Shown: positions 52,097-61,020, counted from the stretch's first letter. The stretch is DNA of 64,000 bases from an uncultured Bilophila sp. (GCA_902373525.1 CABKMN010000008.1:5405-69404); one strand, 5' to 3'. A program made the numbers and translations. Notes: a model not told the origin generated them from the sequence alone.

Positions 52097-53098
52097 ATGA
52101 ATCTCGCGAAGTTTCCCCGCCGTGGTTATGTGACCAGCGCCACCCCTCTGGAATTTCTTCCCCGCTTCTCCGAAGCCCTGAACGCGGGCATCAACGTGTA
52201 CATCAAGCGTGACGACCTGCTTCCCGGCACTTCCGGCGGCAACAAGACCCGCAAGCTCGACTTCACCATGGCGGACGCCATCAATCAGGGCGCGGACACC
52301 ATCATCACCTGCGGGGCGGTGCAGTCCAACCATTGCCGCCTGACTCTCGCTTGGGCGGTCAAGGAAGGGCTTGATTGCCACCTCGTTCTCGAAGAACGCG
52401 TGAAGGACAGCTACAACCCTGAGGCGTCCGGGAACAATTTCCTGTTTCAGCTCCTCGGCGTGAAGTCCGTCACGGTGGTGCCCGGTGGTTCGAATATGCT
52501 GGAAGAAATGGAGAAGGTTGCCCAGAAGGTGCGCGGCGAAGGCAAGAAGCCGTACATCGTTCCCGGCGGCGCTTCCAACAAGATCGGCGCGCTGGGCTAT
52601 GTCGGTTGCGCCGAAGAAACCCTGCGCCAGCTTTTTGAACTCGGCCTCTCCATTGATCACATGGTCGTTCCGAGCGGCAGCGCCGGTACGCATGCGGGCA
52701 TCATCGCGGGCATGATCGGCAACAATGCGGGCATCCCGGTCACCGGCATCGGCGTCAACCGCAAAAAGCCCGTGCAGGAGGCCGCCGTGCTCAAACTGGC
52801 CAACGAAACCCTTGCATATATCGGCACGGATGCCCGTGTCCCCGCCGAATCGGTCGTCGCTTTTGACGATTATGTCGGCCCCGGCTATTCCCTGCCCACC
52901 GATGCCATGGTGGAAGCCGTCAAGATGCTGGCCCGGACGGAAAGCATCCTGCTCGATCCGGTGTACTCCGGCAAGGCCATGTCCGGCCTGATCGATCTGG
53001 CCCGCAAGGGGTACTTCAAGAAGGGCTCCAACGTTCTCTTCCTGCATACCGGCGGTTCCCCGGCGTTGTACGCCTATCTGCCCACCTTCCGCGTCTGA
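52097..53098 (+). CDS. PLP-dependent lyase, probable L-cysteate sulfo-lyase (CuyA-like)
   Basis: A 333-residue PLP enzyme of the D-cysteine desulfhydrase/ACC deaminase family (fold type II). The N-terminus PRRGYVTSATPLEFLPRFSE, the IKRDDLLPGTSGGNKTRKLD loop with the PLP Lys, the GAVQSNHCRLTLAWA motif and HTGGSPALYAY are present. CuyA, the L-cysteate sulfo-lyase, belongs to this family and is commonly mis-annotated as D-cysteine desulfhydrase. Neighbouring racemase, RidA and aspartate-type transporter favour cysteate. D-cysteine or another beta-substituted alanine remains possible. It is preceded by its own operator. Confidence 0.85.
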   Translation: MNLAKFPRRGYVTSATPLEFLPRFSEALNAGINVYIKRDDLLPGTSGGNKTRKLDFTMADAINQGADTIITCGAVQSNHCRLTLAWAVKEGLDCHLVLEERVKDSYNPEASGNNFLFQLLGVKSVTVVPGGSNMLEEMEKVAQKVRGEGKKPYIVPGGASNKIGALGYVGCAEETLRQLFELGLSIDHMVVPSGSAGTHAGIIAGMIGNNAGIPVTGIGVNRKKPVQEAAVLKLANETLAYIGTDARVPAESVVAFDDYVGPGYSLPTDAMVEAVKMLARTESILLDPVYSGKAMSGLIDLARKGYFKKGSNVLFLHTGGSPALYAYLPTFRV

Positions 53099-53117
53099 TA
53101 GGTTTTCCCGTCCATTC

Positions 53118-53167
53118 AAGGCCGGAGCTTCCCGCATCGTGTGGGAAGGCTCCGGCCTTTTTTTGTT
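53118..53167 (+). terminator. strong terminator of the CuyA-like gene
   Basis: AAGGCCGGAGC-CTTCCC and GGGAAG-GCTCCGGCCTT-type arms with a short loop, followed by seven T. Confidence 0.9.
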
Positions 53168-53682
53168 TGGCTGTGTCATAGAAAATGGTTGATGCTTTAT
53201 TCCTTGAAATGCCAAAGGAATAACCAATAAAATGCCCCAAGCCTGGATTCCACCGAGGGGAGAACTGGAGAAAAAGGTCGTATTTTCACCGTGCTGTGGA
53301 GATGAAACAACCACATCCTATGACAGAGCCTTTTGTTTTATACGACAAAGGATTGTCCTTCAACGTGTCGGTGGTCCAAGCTCTCCGGTTGCCGTTTTAC
53401 GAATCGGCCACTCCGGCAACCAGTGGCCCGGAGCGGGGAGGCGCAAGCCTCCAAAGGCCCGTTGCCGGATTCCGGAGCGTTGCCTCGTCGCATAAGAAGC
53501 GTCCGCAGACGTCTCCCCGCGACCTCACCCTCAACCTGCTCCAATCCGGTACGCTTTAGACGGTTGCGCCCGTACGGTGTGCCCGTGTCGCCGTCCCTCT
53601 TGCACCGGAGGCCGAAAGCCCGTACATTTTGCCGATTCGCCGAGCCTTCGGACATGGGAGAAACGTATTGTTTGGAGCATCA
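53168..53682. other. intergenic region before the GntR regulator
   Basis: About 515 bases with no supported gene. A region with a promoter is expected; nothing certain seen. Confidence 0.4.
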
Positions 53683-54339
53683 ATGGATTTCACGAAACAG
53701 ACTTACTGCAATCAGGTAGCAAGCTATATCCGTACGCTTATCCGGGAGGGAAAGCTGGAAATCGGCGCTCAGATCAAGGAAGCCTCCCTTGCGGAACAGC
53801 TTGGAATCAGCCGTGCGCCCATTCGGGAGGCTCTGCAAACGCTGGTTCAGGAGGGACTCATCACTTCGGAGCCCCAGAAAGGCAAGTATGTCCGCCAGAT
53901 GAGCTCAAAAGAAATCTATGACAGCTATGCCGTCGCGGGTATCCTCGAAGGGGCGGGCGTTGCCAGTTCCCTGTCGCTGTGGACGGAACAGGATATGGAA
54001 AAATTCAAGGACGTCGCCCGGCAGATGAAAGAAAAGATCAGTTATGCCACCCTGCCCGGCGAGCTGGCCGAAATAGACGATCTGTTCCATACGACGCTGC
54101 TTTCCGCCTGCAACAACACCCGTCTCGTGGAAATGGCCCGCACATCCTGCGCTACGATCTCCAAATACCTGTACTACCAACACTGGATCACCATGTTCAC
54201 GCCCAAGGAATTTTCCGATCGCCACCTCACCATCGCCGAAGCCGTGTATTCTCTTGACGGTGAGCACGTGGAAAGCGTCCTGCGCGAACACTACAAGGAG
54301 ACGGGCCTGCGTATGGCCCAGTTCGGCAAGGCTGAGTGA
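53683..54339 (+). CDS. GntR-family (FCD) transcriptional regulator
   Basis: A 218-residue regulator. An N-terminal winged HTH (residues about 8-70, with SLAEQLGISRAPIREALQTL) is followed by an all-helical FCD ligand-binding domain (about 80-210) with the metal-type DLFHTTLL and a His near DRHLTI. GGAG precedes the ATG. It probably binds the TTGTCGACA-type operators before the symporter and the CuyA-like genes. It is separate from the operon by a terminator. Confidence 0.9.
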   Translation: MDFTKQTYCNQVASYIRTLIREGKLEIGAQIKEASLAEQLGISRAPIREALQTLVQEGLITSEPQKGKYVRQMSSKEIYDSYAVAGILEGAGVASSLSLWTEQDMEKFKDVARQMKEKISYATLPGELAEIDDLFHTTLLSACNNTRLVEMARTSCATISKYLYYQHWITMFTPKEFSDRHLTIAEAVYSLDGEHVESVLREHYKETGLRMAQFGKAE

Positions 54340-54864
54340 CGGCGGCCAGCGTATCGAGTGGAACTTTCCCCGGACTACGCAACATTGAGTGCAGAACGGC
54401 TTTTGAATATTGATGAACGAGGAACGCGCCAAGGCGTTAAAAGACTTCGTGTAGGGGGGCAGGCAAGCTGATGACGGGATAGGCCGTTGCGCCTTGACGG
54501 ATACTTGACTTTCCCCTGACTGGCGCTGTGTTGCCGCTCCCCCGAAGCCTTCAGGGCACCCCGACAACGGTTTGAGAACTCGGATCATAGAGGGAGCATG
54601 ACGGATAAGGGCGGAAGTCTGACGCAAAAAGACGGTCGTCTGGTGAAAACTGTGGCTGCCAACTTTGTTCGCGAACCAGTTGTTCTCTAGCACTGGTAGT
54701 GACAAATATTTTGGCGGCTAATATTTTTATGTCTTAATATACTGAAATTAAAAATAAATTCATGTAACACTTTTTGGAGCGTTTCTTGCAGATTATTTAT
54801 CGCCCTGATAGATATCAGCGGTCAGGTGTGTTTTTTCCTCCATGTTTAGCCAAAAGGAAGTTTT
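54340..54864. other. intergenic region, A+T-rich in its last 140 bases
   Basis: Contains one weakly supported 30-codon frame (54598-54690) with a GGGAG ribosome site and no recognisable product. Positions 54700-54860 are A+T-rich and include two AATATTTT direct repeats, probably the promoter of the island that follows. Confidence 0.4.
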
Positions 54865-55098
54865 ATGTCACAGATTCACATGAATACGGCCACGGATATG
54901 AGCGGTCGCATCGATCTGCTTCAGTCCACAGCTCTTGAAACCGGTCAGCTTCAGCAGGCGCAAACCGAGAAGACGGCGACCTGGAAAAAAGTGCTTTTCG
55001 GCGTTCTGACGTTGGGTGTCTACGCCGCCGTGGTCAGCAGTCGGGAACATTCCGCTGCGGAACGCGCTGCCCTGACAAACAGAACATCGCCGGCGTGA
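54865..55098 (+). CDS. 77-residue small membrane protein at the head of the effector island
   Basis: The frame starts at ATG 54865 after AAGGAAG and ends at TGA 55096-55098, overlapping the next gene's GTG. Residues about 40-58 (KKVLFGVLTLGVYAAVVSS) form a single hydrophobic segment; the N-terminal 35 residues are polar with Gln/Thr and could be a secretion signal. No recognised family. It is either a separate small protein translationally coupled to the next gene, or the N-terminus of one large protein joined by a -1 frameshift. Confidence 0.65.
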   Translation: MSQIHMNTATDMSGRIDLLQSTALETGQLQQAQTEKTATWKKVLFGVLTLGVYAAVVSSREHSAAERAALTNRTSPA

Positions 55099-58058
55099 TC
55101 GATCTGAAGGACAAACTCGGCAGGCTGGAAGACGGCAAGGATCAGAAATTCATGGTGCGTTTTGGCGAAACTTCCGTTCAGGTCGTTCAGGACAGCGCCA
55201 ATCGACTTTCCGCCTGCATCGACGGCGAATGGCGGGAACTCCCCCTCAACGCCAAGGAACTTCGCGCCAAGCTGGAAGAAGACATCACGAAGCACGCCAA
55301 ATTTTATGGGTCCAAAGTGACTTCCGATGTCATTTCTGAGCATTTCAACCGCACGCAGACTCCCGGCTATACTCTTGAGGACGACATGCGCCTGCGCAGC
55401 CTCTGTGAAAACGTCTTCGAGTCCGCCTGCGGCGTCAGGCCGCAGGCGCTGTCGCATATCATTACGCCCGTGCTGGCCGGGCTGGCAAACACGGCGGCGA
55501 GCGGTAAACTGGTGTTCGACGGCTCGGATATCCCCAGCGCTCTGAAATTCGGAGGCAGTTCTTCGCTGATTAACGATGCCCACGCCATCGATTTGCTTGC
55601 CAAGCTGGAAAATACTCCCGTCAACGATGTGAACGCCAAAGTGGATACCCATGCTCTTTCGCCGGAGCAGAGCTCTCTCTCTCTCTCTCCTGAAGAAAAG
55701 CTGGTCCACAATCTGATCGCCGACCTGGTGTTCGATGAAAAAAGCTGGAAATCGGACCTACAGGAAGCCAAGCATACCTTTGACAAAGCGCCGAAACCGG
55801 GTGAGCGGATCAAGAATCTGCTTATGAACAACCTGGACGCGCTGCTTACTCTGGGCAAAAGGCCAGAACTGCTGGATACCTTCCCGGAACAGATGCGCGA
55901 CGATCTCGAGCCTATTGTCGATGAGCTTGCGCAGGCCGCCAATGCCAACGTTTTGGGTTTTGATCTGCCCGATTCCGCCAAAAAGGTCGCCATCAAGACA
56001 CAGCTCATGTCTATGGCGATGGAAGAGTTCGCCAGGATGGAGTCGGATATCAAAACGGCCGTGGGCGCCATGTGCTCCGAGCTGCAAAGAAACATAACCG
56101 AGCAGTTCGGCAGGGTTCTGGGAGCGGAACCGGCCGAGGGGGAAGAACCGCAGGACGAGCCGACGCTGAAGGACCTGCTGAACAAGACGAACGCAAATGA
56201 CAACTATGCCAGATTCATGCAGGAGGCCGTGAACACCTATTTCGAGCGGATTGCCGATGTGGACAAGGCCTCCATCGTCGCCGCCGGTCTGCGTTATTAC
56301 GCCTTCAAGAACGACGGTTCGGACGAGAGCGGGGCTTTCCTCGGCGCTCTGCTCAAGGGCGCCGGACCCATCATGCACAAGATGCTTCAGGGGCTTCCCC
56401 TGAAGGACGAAGCCCTGAAGGCCGCCGTCAAAGATATGAAAGACAACCTCGCCCCCATTCATGAAGATGTCGTCAAGGCGGAACTTCTGGCTATGGTGGA
56501 TCGCTCCGGGGGAGAAATCACCAGAATTGACGTGGTGAAATCTCTTGGCTGCGCTTCGGTCGGGCAGGCGCTTTTGTGCAATGTTACCGATAAAAACGGC
56601 AATACCACGCAGTGCGTCGTCAAGTTGCTCCGCCCGGATGTGAGCAACCGCGCCAAGCGGGAACTGTCCATTTTTCAGGAAGCGGCCGAAAAAGTTCCGG
56701 GCATGAAACAGACGTTTCAGGGCTATTGGGACAAGATTCAGGATGAACTTGACCTTAGGCTGGAAGCCCGGAACGTTGTGACCAGCAGTATCTACAACGG
56801 CACCCAGTTCACCAATATAGGCAGTTGCGGTCTTGTGGAGGGTATTGAGCCAACGCAGGATACCATGGCGCTCAAGCTGGCCGAAGGCACCACGCTGTCC
56901 AAGCGCATCGAGACCATCAGGGCGCGCATGAACGAACTTCTTGCCGAATTCAACAACCCCGAAGCGCGGAAGACGTCCGGAGAAATTCAGGCGGCGCAGC
57001 GGGAACTCGTCACCCTGCATGACAGTTTGAATGCGAACCAGCAGCAGCTTTTGAACCTTGCCCACATGTGGGTGACGGAAGGCATATACGGTCAGGGTTT
57101 TTATCATGGCGATCTGCACGCCGGCAACATCATGGTCAGCGACGAGAAAATGACGCTGATTGACTTTGGCAATGCCACCAGCCTGAGCAGGGAACAACAG
57201 GCCAATATCATGCTCATGATGGCGGCCGCCAGCGTCAGCAGCGCCAAGATGTTCCTTGAGGGCTTTGAGCCGTTGCTCTCTCCCGCGGGCAAGGCGGCTC
57301 TGAAAGAGAAAGAACAGCAGGTGAGGGAGGAAGTGAAGCGCATCCTCTCCATGGGAACGGTGAACGATACGGGGGAACGGATTGCCGTCGTGCTCAAGAC
57401 TCTTCAGAATCTGGATATTGAACTTCCCGCTCCCATTTTCAATTTTTCGCAGTGCCAGATTCGTTTGCAAAATGCCATTGACGATACCAACGCTCTGCTT
57501 GATGAGTTGGCGGCAGCCATTCCGAGCATCGGTTTTTCGGAAGACGAAGGCGACGACACCCGCCTCATGCGGGGCATGAATCCTATTGAAGATCTGCGAT
57601 TCCAGATTGGTCGTATTGGCGTCGGCCCGGCCGAGGTCAATTATCAGATGCTGATGGAAAGCGTCACTAACCGCAATCATATCTGCATCATGACGCTGGA
57701 TTCCATGCTCGAGTCATGGGGCGAAGATGTTGAGCTTACGGAACATGATGCGAAACTGAGAAGGATTCTTATGAACAAGATCGAAGCCGATCCGGACCTG
57801 AAGGGCGCGTTTGATCTCCTCATAGGCGACGGTTCCCGCAGACCCATTCCGGGTGATGTTGCAACGTTCAAGCTGGCCTTTGTCGAACACCTTAAACTTT
57901 CCCTGCGTGAAATCAGGCATCAGGCTCGGGACAATAATCGCATTCAGGAGCATGAAGGCTTTGTTGATGTCATGAGCCGTGTCATCCAGCAAAACCTCTC
58001 GGCTTCCAGGAAGATGATGGGCACGATGAACTCGGTCAAGGTCTGGAAGAGAGCCTAG
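55095..58058 (+). CDS. large protein with ABC1/UbiB-type kinase core, candidate type III effector
   Basis: A 987-residue protein starting at GTG 55095 (no ribosome site; ATG 55152 is an alternative). The first 480 residues are unrecognised and helical. From about 495 a kinase-like core resembles ABC1/UbiB/AarF: SLGCASVGQALLCNV (the Ala-rich loop), CVVKLLRPDV with the candidate nucleotide-binding Lys, ELDLRLEARNV, the catalytic loop HGDLHAGNIM (His671, Asp673) and LIDFGNA (Asp690). The remaining 270 residues are also helical. UbiB proteins are usually about 550 residues with C-terminal membrane helices, which are absent here. Lower G+C and the adjacent EspA-like gene suggest acquired virulence cargo. 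Confidence 0.75.
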   Translation: MIDLKDKLGRLEDGKDQKFMVRFGETSVQVVQDSANRLSACIDGEWRELPLNAKELRAKLEEDITKHAKFYGSKVTSDVISEHFNRTQTPGYTLEDDMRLRSLCENVFESACGVRPQALSHIITPVLAGLANTAASGKLVFDGSDIPSALKFGGSSSLINDAHAIDLLAKLENTPVNDVNAKVDTHALSPEQSSLSLSPEEKLVHNLIADLVFDEKSWKSDLQEAKHTFDKAPKPGERIKNLLMNNLDALLTLGKRPELLDTFPEQMRDDLEPIVDELAQAANANVLGFDLPDSAKKVAIKTQLMSMAMEEFARMESDIKTAVGAMCSELQRNITEQFGRVLGAEPAEGEEPQDEPTLKDLLNKTNANDNYARFMQEAVNTYFERIADVDKASIVAAGLRYYAFKNDGSDESGAFLGALLKGAGPIMHKMLQGLPLKDEALKAAVKDMKDNLAPIHEDVVKAELLAMVDRSGGEITRIDVVKSLGCASVGQALLCNVTDKNGNTTQCVVKLLRPDVSNRAKRELSIFQEAAEKVPGMKQTFQGYWDKIQDELDLRLEARNVVTSSIYNGTQFTNIGSCGLVEGIEPTQDTMALKLAEGTTLSKRIETIRARMNELLAEFNNPEARKTSGEIQAAQRELVTLHDSLNANQQQLLNLAHMWVTEGIYGQGFYHGDLHAGNIMVSDEKMTLIDFGNATSLSREQQANIMLMMAAASVSSAKMFLEGFEPLLSPAGKAALKEKEQQVREEVKRILSMGTVNDTGERIAVVLKTLQNLDIELPAPIFNFSQCQIRLQNAIDDTNALLDELAAAIPSIGFSEDEGDDTRLMRGMNPIEDLRFQIGRIGVGPAEVNYQMLMESVTNRNHICIMTLDSMLESWGEDVELTEHDAKLRRILMNKIEADPDLKGAFDLLIGDGSRRPIPGDVATFKLAFVEHLKLSLREIRHQARDNNRIQEHEGFVDVMSRVIQQNLSASRKMMGTMNSVKVWKRA

Positions 58059-58455
58059 GTTGTGTCGTTGTTTTTATATAATTTATTGAAATAAATGAAA
58101 TAATTTTTGAATTGTAAAAATATTTCATTGATTTTAACTGGTTATATGATAAAGGGCGACACGCCTGAGAGCCTTTTACTGTTAATGTTATGTAGAGCCA
58201 CAGGAGCCAAAGGATTTTTGCGACTGTATGTCGACGGTCATTCAGCGGAATTTAAAAACCTCCGTAGATCGCATCGGAGTCTTTACGCCTTGGAATTATG
58301 GCAATATGCTGAAGAGTTGAGTACCCCTCGGAATGTCGGTATGCGGCTGGCATTCCGAGGCATTTAGGTAATGAACCTACTCGCGATCACGTGTGCCGAG
58401 CATCCGCAAGATGCGGATATCTGGCGTGCAGTGTAACCTAATACTGGAGTTTGTT
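58059..58455. other. intergenic region between kinase-like and EspA-like genes
   Basis: About 400 bases. The single open frame at 58107-58367 has no convincing start and is doubtful. Besides the hairpin at 58326, a second small hairpin (ATCCGCA/TGCGGAT, about 58399-58416) lies in the leader of the next gene. Confidence 0.45.
58326..58360. terminator. hairpin after the kinase-like gene
   Basis: CCTCGGAATG (58326-58335) pairs with CATTCCGAGG (58351-58360). There is no T run, so it may be a processing or stabilising hairpin. Confidence 0.45.
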
Positions 58456-58989
58456 ATGAGCAATGTTGCATCGGTTGGAGGCTCGGGAAACGTTGGCGGC
58501 GTGGGCAGCCTCGGTACGTGCACAAGCGTCAATTTTACGTTTGCCAAGTTGCAGATGGAATTGGCCTCGGCGGCCAAGAATTCGGCCCTCGGCTATATCA
58601 AGCAGGTCGAGAACGCGCAAAAGGAACAGAAGGAAGTAGCCGCCATGCTCCAGCAGGCCCGCCAACTGCAAGCGGATGCCAAGGCTGGCAACGGAAATTG
58701 CTCATGGGACAACAAGGCGTCGGTGATGCCGCAAGAAATGCGCGATTTTATGGATAAGCAGGGATTGGCCTATGATAAGACAGGAAATGACAGCGTGCAC
58801 AACAATGATGAATGGGATGTCGCGATCCAATCCCTTCAAGCGTACCAGGAAACCATCGGCACGGATATTCAGACGCTGATGGTCTATGTGCAGGACTTCA
58901 TGGGCCAGTACAACTCCTATACCCAGGGTGCGAACTCGGCCATCCAGTCCGGAATGCAGACGCTCACGGCCGTGGCTCGTGGACAGTAG
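58456..58989 (+). CDS. EspA/SseB-like secreted filament candidate
   Basis: A 177-residue hydrophilic, mostly helical protein without signal peptide. A Gly/Ser-rich N-terminus (about 1-25) precedes a long helix with coiled-coil character (about 30-80), an ordered middle with PQEMRDFMDKQGLAYD, and a C-terminal helix with LMVYVQDFMGQYNSYTQGA and a final MQTLTAVA stretch. This layout resembles EspA/SseB, the type III secretion filament proteins. The assignment is based on pattern, not on long identities. The ATG follows TGGAG. No secretion-apparatus genes lie in the window. Confidence 0.65.
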   Translation: MSNVASVGGSGNVGGVGSLGTCTSVNFTFAKLQMELASAAKNSALGYIKQVENAQKEQKEVAAMLQQARQLQADAKAGNGNCSWDNKASVMPQEMRDFMDKQGLAYDKTGNDSVHNNDEWDVAIQSLQAYQETIGTDIQTLMVYVQDFMGQYNSYTQGANSAIQSGMQTLTAVARGQ

Positions 58990-59132
58990 TCGCATTTTCC
59001 CCTTATGAACCATCCCTTTGTGGGAGGGATGGGATATTATGAAACGGTTTTATCAGAACCATCTATTGTCCCTGTGATTATGAAGTGGTTTTAGCTCTAT
59101 CTTGCAGATATTGAACAGTAAGTTTTTCTTAA

Positions 59133-59168
59133 AAAAGACCTGTCCGGGAAGTCTCGGACAGGTCTTTT
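59133..59168 (+). terminator. terminator after the EspA-like gene
   Basis: AAAGACCTGTCCG and CGGACAGGTCTTTT, with an 8-base loop. Confidence 0.9.
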
Positions 59169-59191
59169 CATGTCGTAGTAGGAGGAAAAAG

Positions 59192-59359
59192 ATGGATTCG
59201 TTTTGTTCGGAGCAAGTAGACAAGTTGGCTCAGGCACGTATCAAGGTTCAGGAACAGCTCCAACCGGCGACTAAAGATGCCAACAATCATTTCACCAAGG
59301 CATGGCGCAACGAATTAATCAAGACCTACAGCGACGGCGCAGACGAAGAACTGTTCTGA
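59192..59359 (+). CDS. 55-residue hypothetical protein in the effector island
   Basis: The frame starts at ATG 59192, 6 bases after AGGAGG. The product is a small, charged helical protein beginning MDSFCSEQVDKLAQARIKVQ. It sits after a terminator, so has its own promoter or depends on readthrough. Possibly a chaperone-like small protein or a remnant; no family recognised. Confidence 0.55.
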   Translation: MDSFCSEQVDKLAQARIKVQEQLQPATKDANNHFTKAWRNELIKTYSDGADEELF

Positions 59360-59471
59360 ATTCCCCGCGCGTCAAGCGGATCGTATCTGACCACCGCCAT
59401 GATCCGCGCCTGTATGACACCGGACATTCCGGTCATCCCAACAAGGAGCCTTTTGGTATCCTCCTGACACA

Positions 59472-59512
59472 AAAAAATCCCCCTCCCGGCGCAAACCGAG
59501 AGGGGGATTTTT
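59472..59512. terminator. bidirectional terminator before tRNA-Arg
   Basis: AAATCCCCCT (59475-59484) and AGGGGGATTTTT (59501-59512) with A-rich left flank; serves both the island and the tRNA unit. Confidence 0.85.
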
Positions 59513-59574
59513 GAGCTTGGTAGCACAGTACAAGAAAAGGAGTTACAGCGTTATGTGTAACTCATTGATTTCAC

Positions 59575-59651
59575 TGGTGCGCCCGACAAGAATCGAACTT
59601 GTGGCCTACAGCTTAGGAGGCTGTCGCTCTATCCAACTGAGCTACGAGCGC
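59575..59651 (-). tRNA. tRNA-Arg (anticodon CCT)
   Basis: Read on the minus strand it gives a full cloverleaf: acceptor arms GCGCTCG and CGGGCGC, D arm with GCTCAGTTGGATAGAGC, anticodon stem ACAGC/GCTGT with loop CTCCTAA, T arm with GTTCGATTC, and encoded CCA. The island ends just before it, a common attachment point, but no repeat of the tRNA end was seen. Confidence 0.95.
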
Positions 59652-59897
59652 GTGGGTTTGAATCTGTTCTTTTAGATGGTCATGGTGGTGGATGTCAAGT
59701 CCCGGCATTGCCAAAGAGGCGGCTGACAGCTTTTTCTCGCGAGATTCATACGCAAAAATTTTGGGGGCTTCCTCTAATGTTTGTGGAGACCTTTCATGGA
59801 AGAGCATGCCGGAGCGTTGCGAGACGGCGGGAAGACCGTAGCGGGAGATTCGATACGGTCAAAAGTCTTGGGTGGGAGAGAAAGGAGGCTTGGAGAA

Positions 59898-59946
59898 GAG
59901 AGGGGGAATCTTTCTAGGAAGATTCCCCCTCTCCGATTTTTTGTTT
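59898..59946. repeat. recurrent intergenic hairpin, copy 3
   Basis: GAGAGGGGGAATCTT (59898-59912) and AAGATTCCCCCTCTC (59919-59933), followed on the plus strand by a T-rich stretch. Same design as at 15777 and 20768. Confidence 0.65.
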
Positions 59947-61020
59947 TTATTCGTCAAACGTAGGTTGATTCTCAGCCTTGATGGCTTTGCGGACATCCAC
60001 GAATTCGGGTTCGCCCCACGGAAGCTCGGGGACGCGGCGGGGCACGACGTTGACGAAAGAACTCTCGCCGTCGATCTGGATGCGTACGGCCACCGTTCCG
60101 TCAGGGGACGCCGCAGCGGCACGAACACCCTTGGGCGAATAGGAGGCCACGAGGCTGGCGGCATCCTGAAGCGTGGCGGCGTCCCACGGCGTGATCTGGC
60201 GGGCGAGGGAGAACGGGCTCGGAAAGTCCCGCACCCGCAGGACGGCGTCTCCGGGGCGCACAAGCCGTTCGAGCGCCGCGTTGTCGGATTCGTTCCGGCC
60301 CATCGAGAGCCAATGTCTGCCCGACCAGTATTGCCGCCCGATGTTGGACAGCTCGAAATCTTCGACGGTCGGTTCGTCGATCCGCGTGAGTACCGGCCAG
60401 TAACGTCTGGCGTTCTCCTTTTCCGCGAGCTTGCAGCCGCCCGCCGGAGTGGGGATTTCCGTGAGCCCCATGCGTTCGGCAAGCGCCATCTGATCCTTGC
60501 GGCCCCGGCCGAAGATGCCGAGAAGCCGCGACCGGTCCACCAGCCCGGACTCTTCGGCGGTCGTGGGATCGAGGTGCTGCGCGCTGAGGGGGCGGAGCAG
60601 CTCTTCGCGTACTTCGGCATCGCGGCGGATCACGTTGAGGGTGTCCCGGCGCTGGGACATGGGGCGCTGCCCGAGCACTTCGCCGGAAATGAGGAACGAG
60701 GCGCCCCGTTCCTTCATGATCTCCCGCGCCTTGCGCATCATCAGAATTTTGCAGTCAACGCAGGGATTCATGACCTTGCCGAAGCCGTGCGGCGGACGTT
60801 CCCGCAGGAGGCGGACGAAGGCTTCGCCCACGTCCACGGCCTCGATTTCGAGCCCATAGACCTTCTCCCAGTGCGGGATGAGCTGCGGCTTGCCGAAGAA
60901 GGGGGTGACGAAGTGCAGGCAACGGACAACAAGCCCTTGTTCCATGATCAGCCGAGCAGCGAGGATGCTGTCCAGGCCGCCGGAAAACAGGGCGAACGCG
61001 TGCGGTGTGGGTGTCTTCAT
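59947..61020 (-). CDS. ThiI/MnmA-like PP-loop tRNA thiolation-type protein
   Basis: A 357-residue protein. The PP-loop motif ALFSGGLDSILAARL is at the N-terminus, and MNPCVDCKILMM and ETPTPAGGC-type Cys blocks follow, as in MnmA/ThiI-like sulfurtransferases. The Cys in NPCVDC and the later GGC could be catalytic. The C-terminal third (about 245-357) is unlike MnmA and looks like a beta-rich RNA- or protein-binding domain. The start at MKTPTPHA is preferred because the upstream extension is basic and unstructured; the ribosome site is weak. Likely acts on a tRNA. Confidence 0.78.
   Translation of the reverse strand: MKTPTPHAFALFSGGLDSILAARLIMEQGLVVRCLHFVTPFFGKPQLIPHWEKVYGLEIEAVDVGEAFVRLLRERPPHGFGKVMNPCVDCKILMMRKAREIMKERGASFLISGEVLGQRPMSQRRDTLNVIRRDAEVREELLRPLSAQHLDPTTAEESGLVDRSRLLGIFGRGRKDQMALAERMGLTEIPTPAGGCKLAEKENARRYWPVLTRIDEPTVEDFELSNIGRQYWSGRHWLSMGRNESDNAALERLVRPGDAVLRVRDFPSPFSLARQITPWDAATLQDAASLVASYSPKGVRAAAASPDGTVAVRIQIDGESSFVNVVPRRVPELPWGEPEFVDVRKAIKAENQPTFDE

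Noticed and set aside
58107..58367. 86-codon frame between the kinase-like and EspA-like genes
   Set aside because: No ATG with ribosome site at its start and it runs through a hairpin; kept only as part of the intergenic description.
59575..59651. tRNA-Arg as attachment site of an integrated island
   Set aside because: No direct repeat of the tRNA 3' end and no integrase gene were found next to the island.
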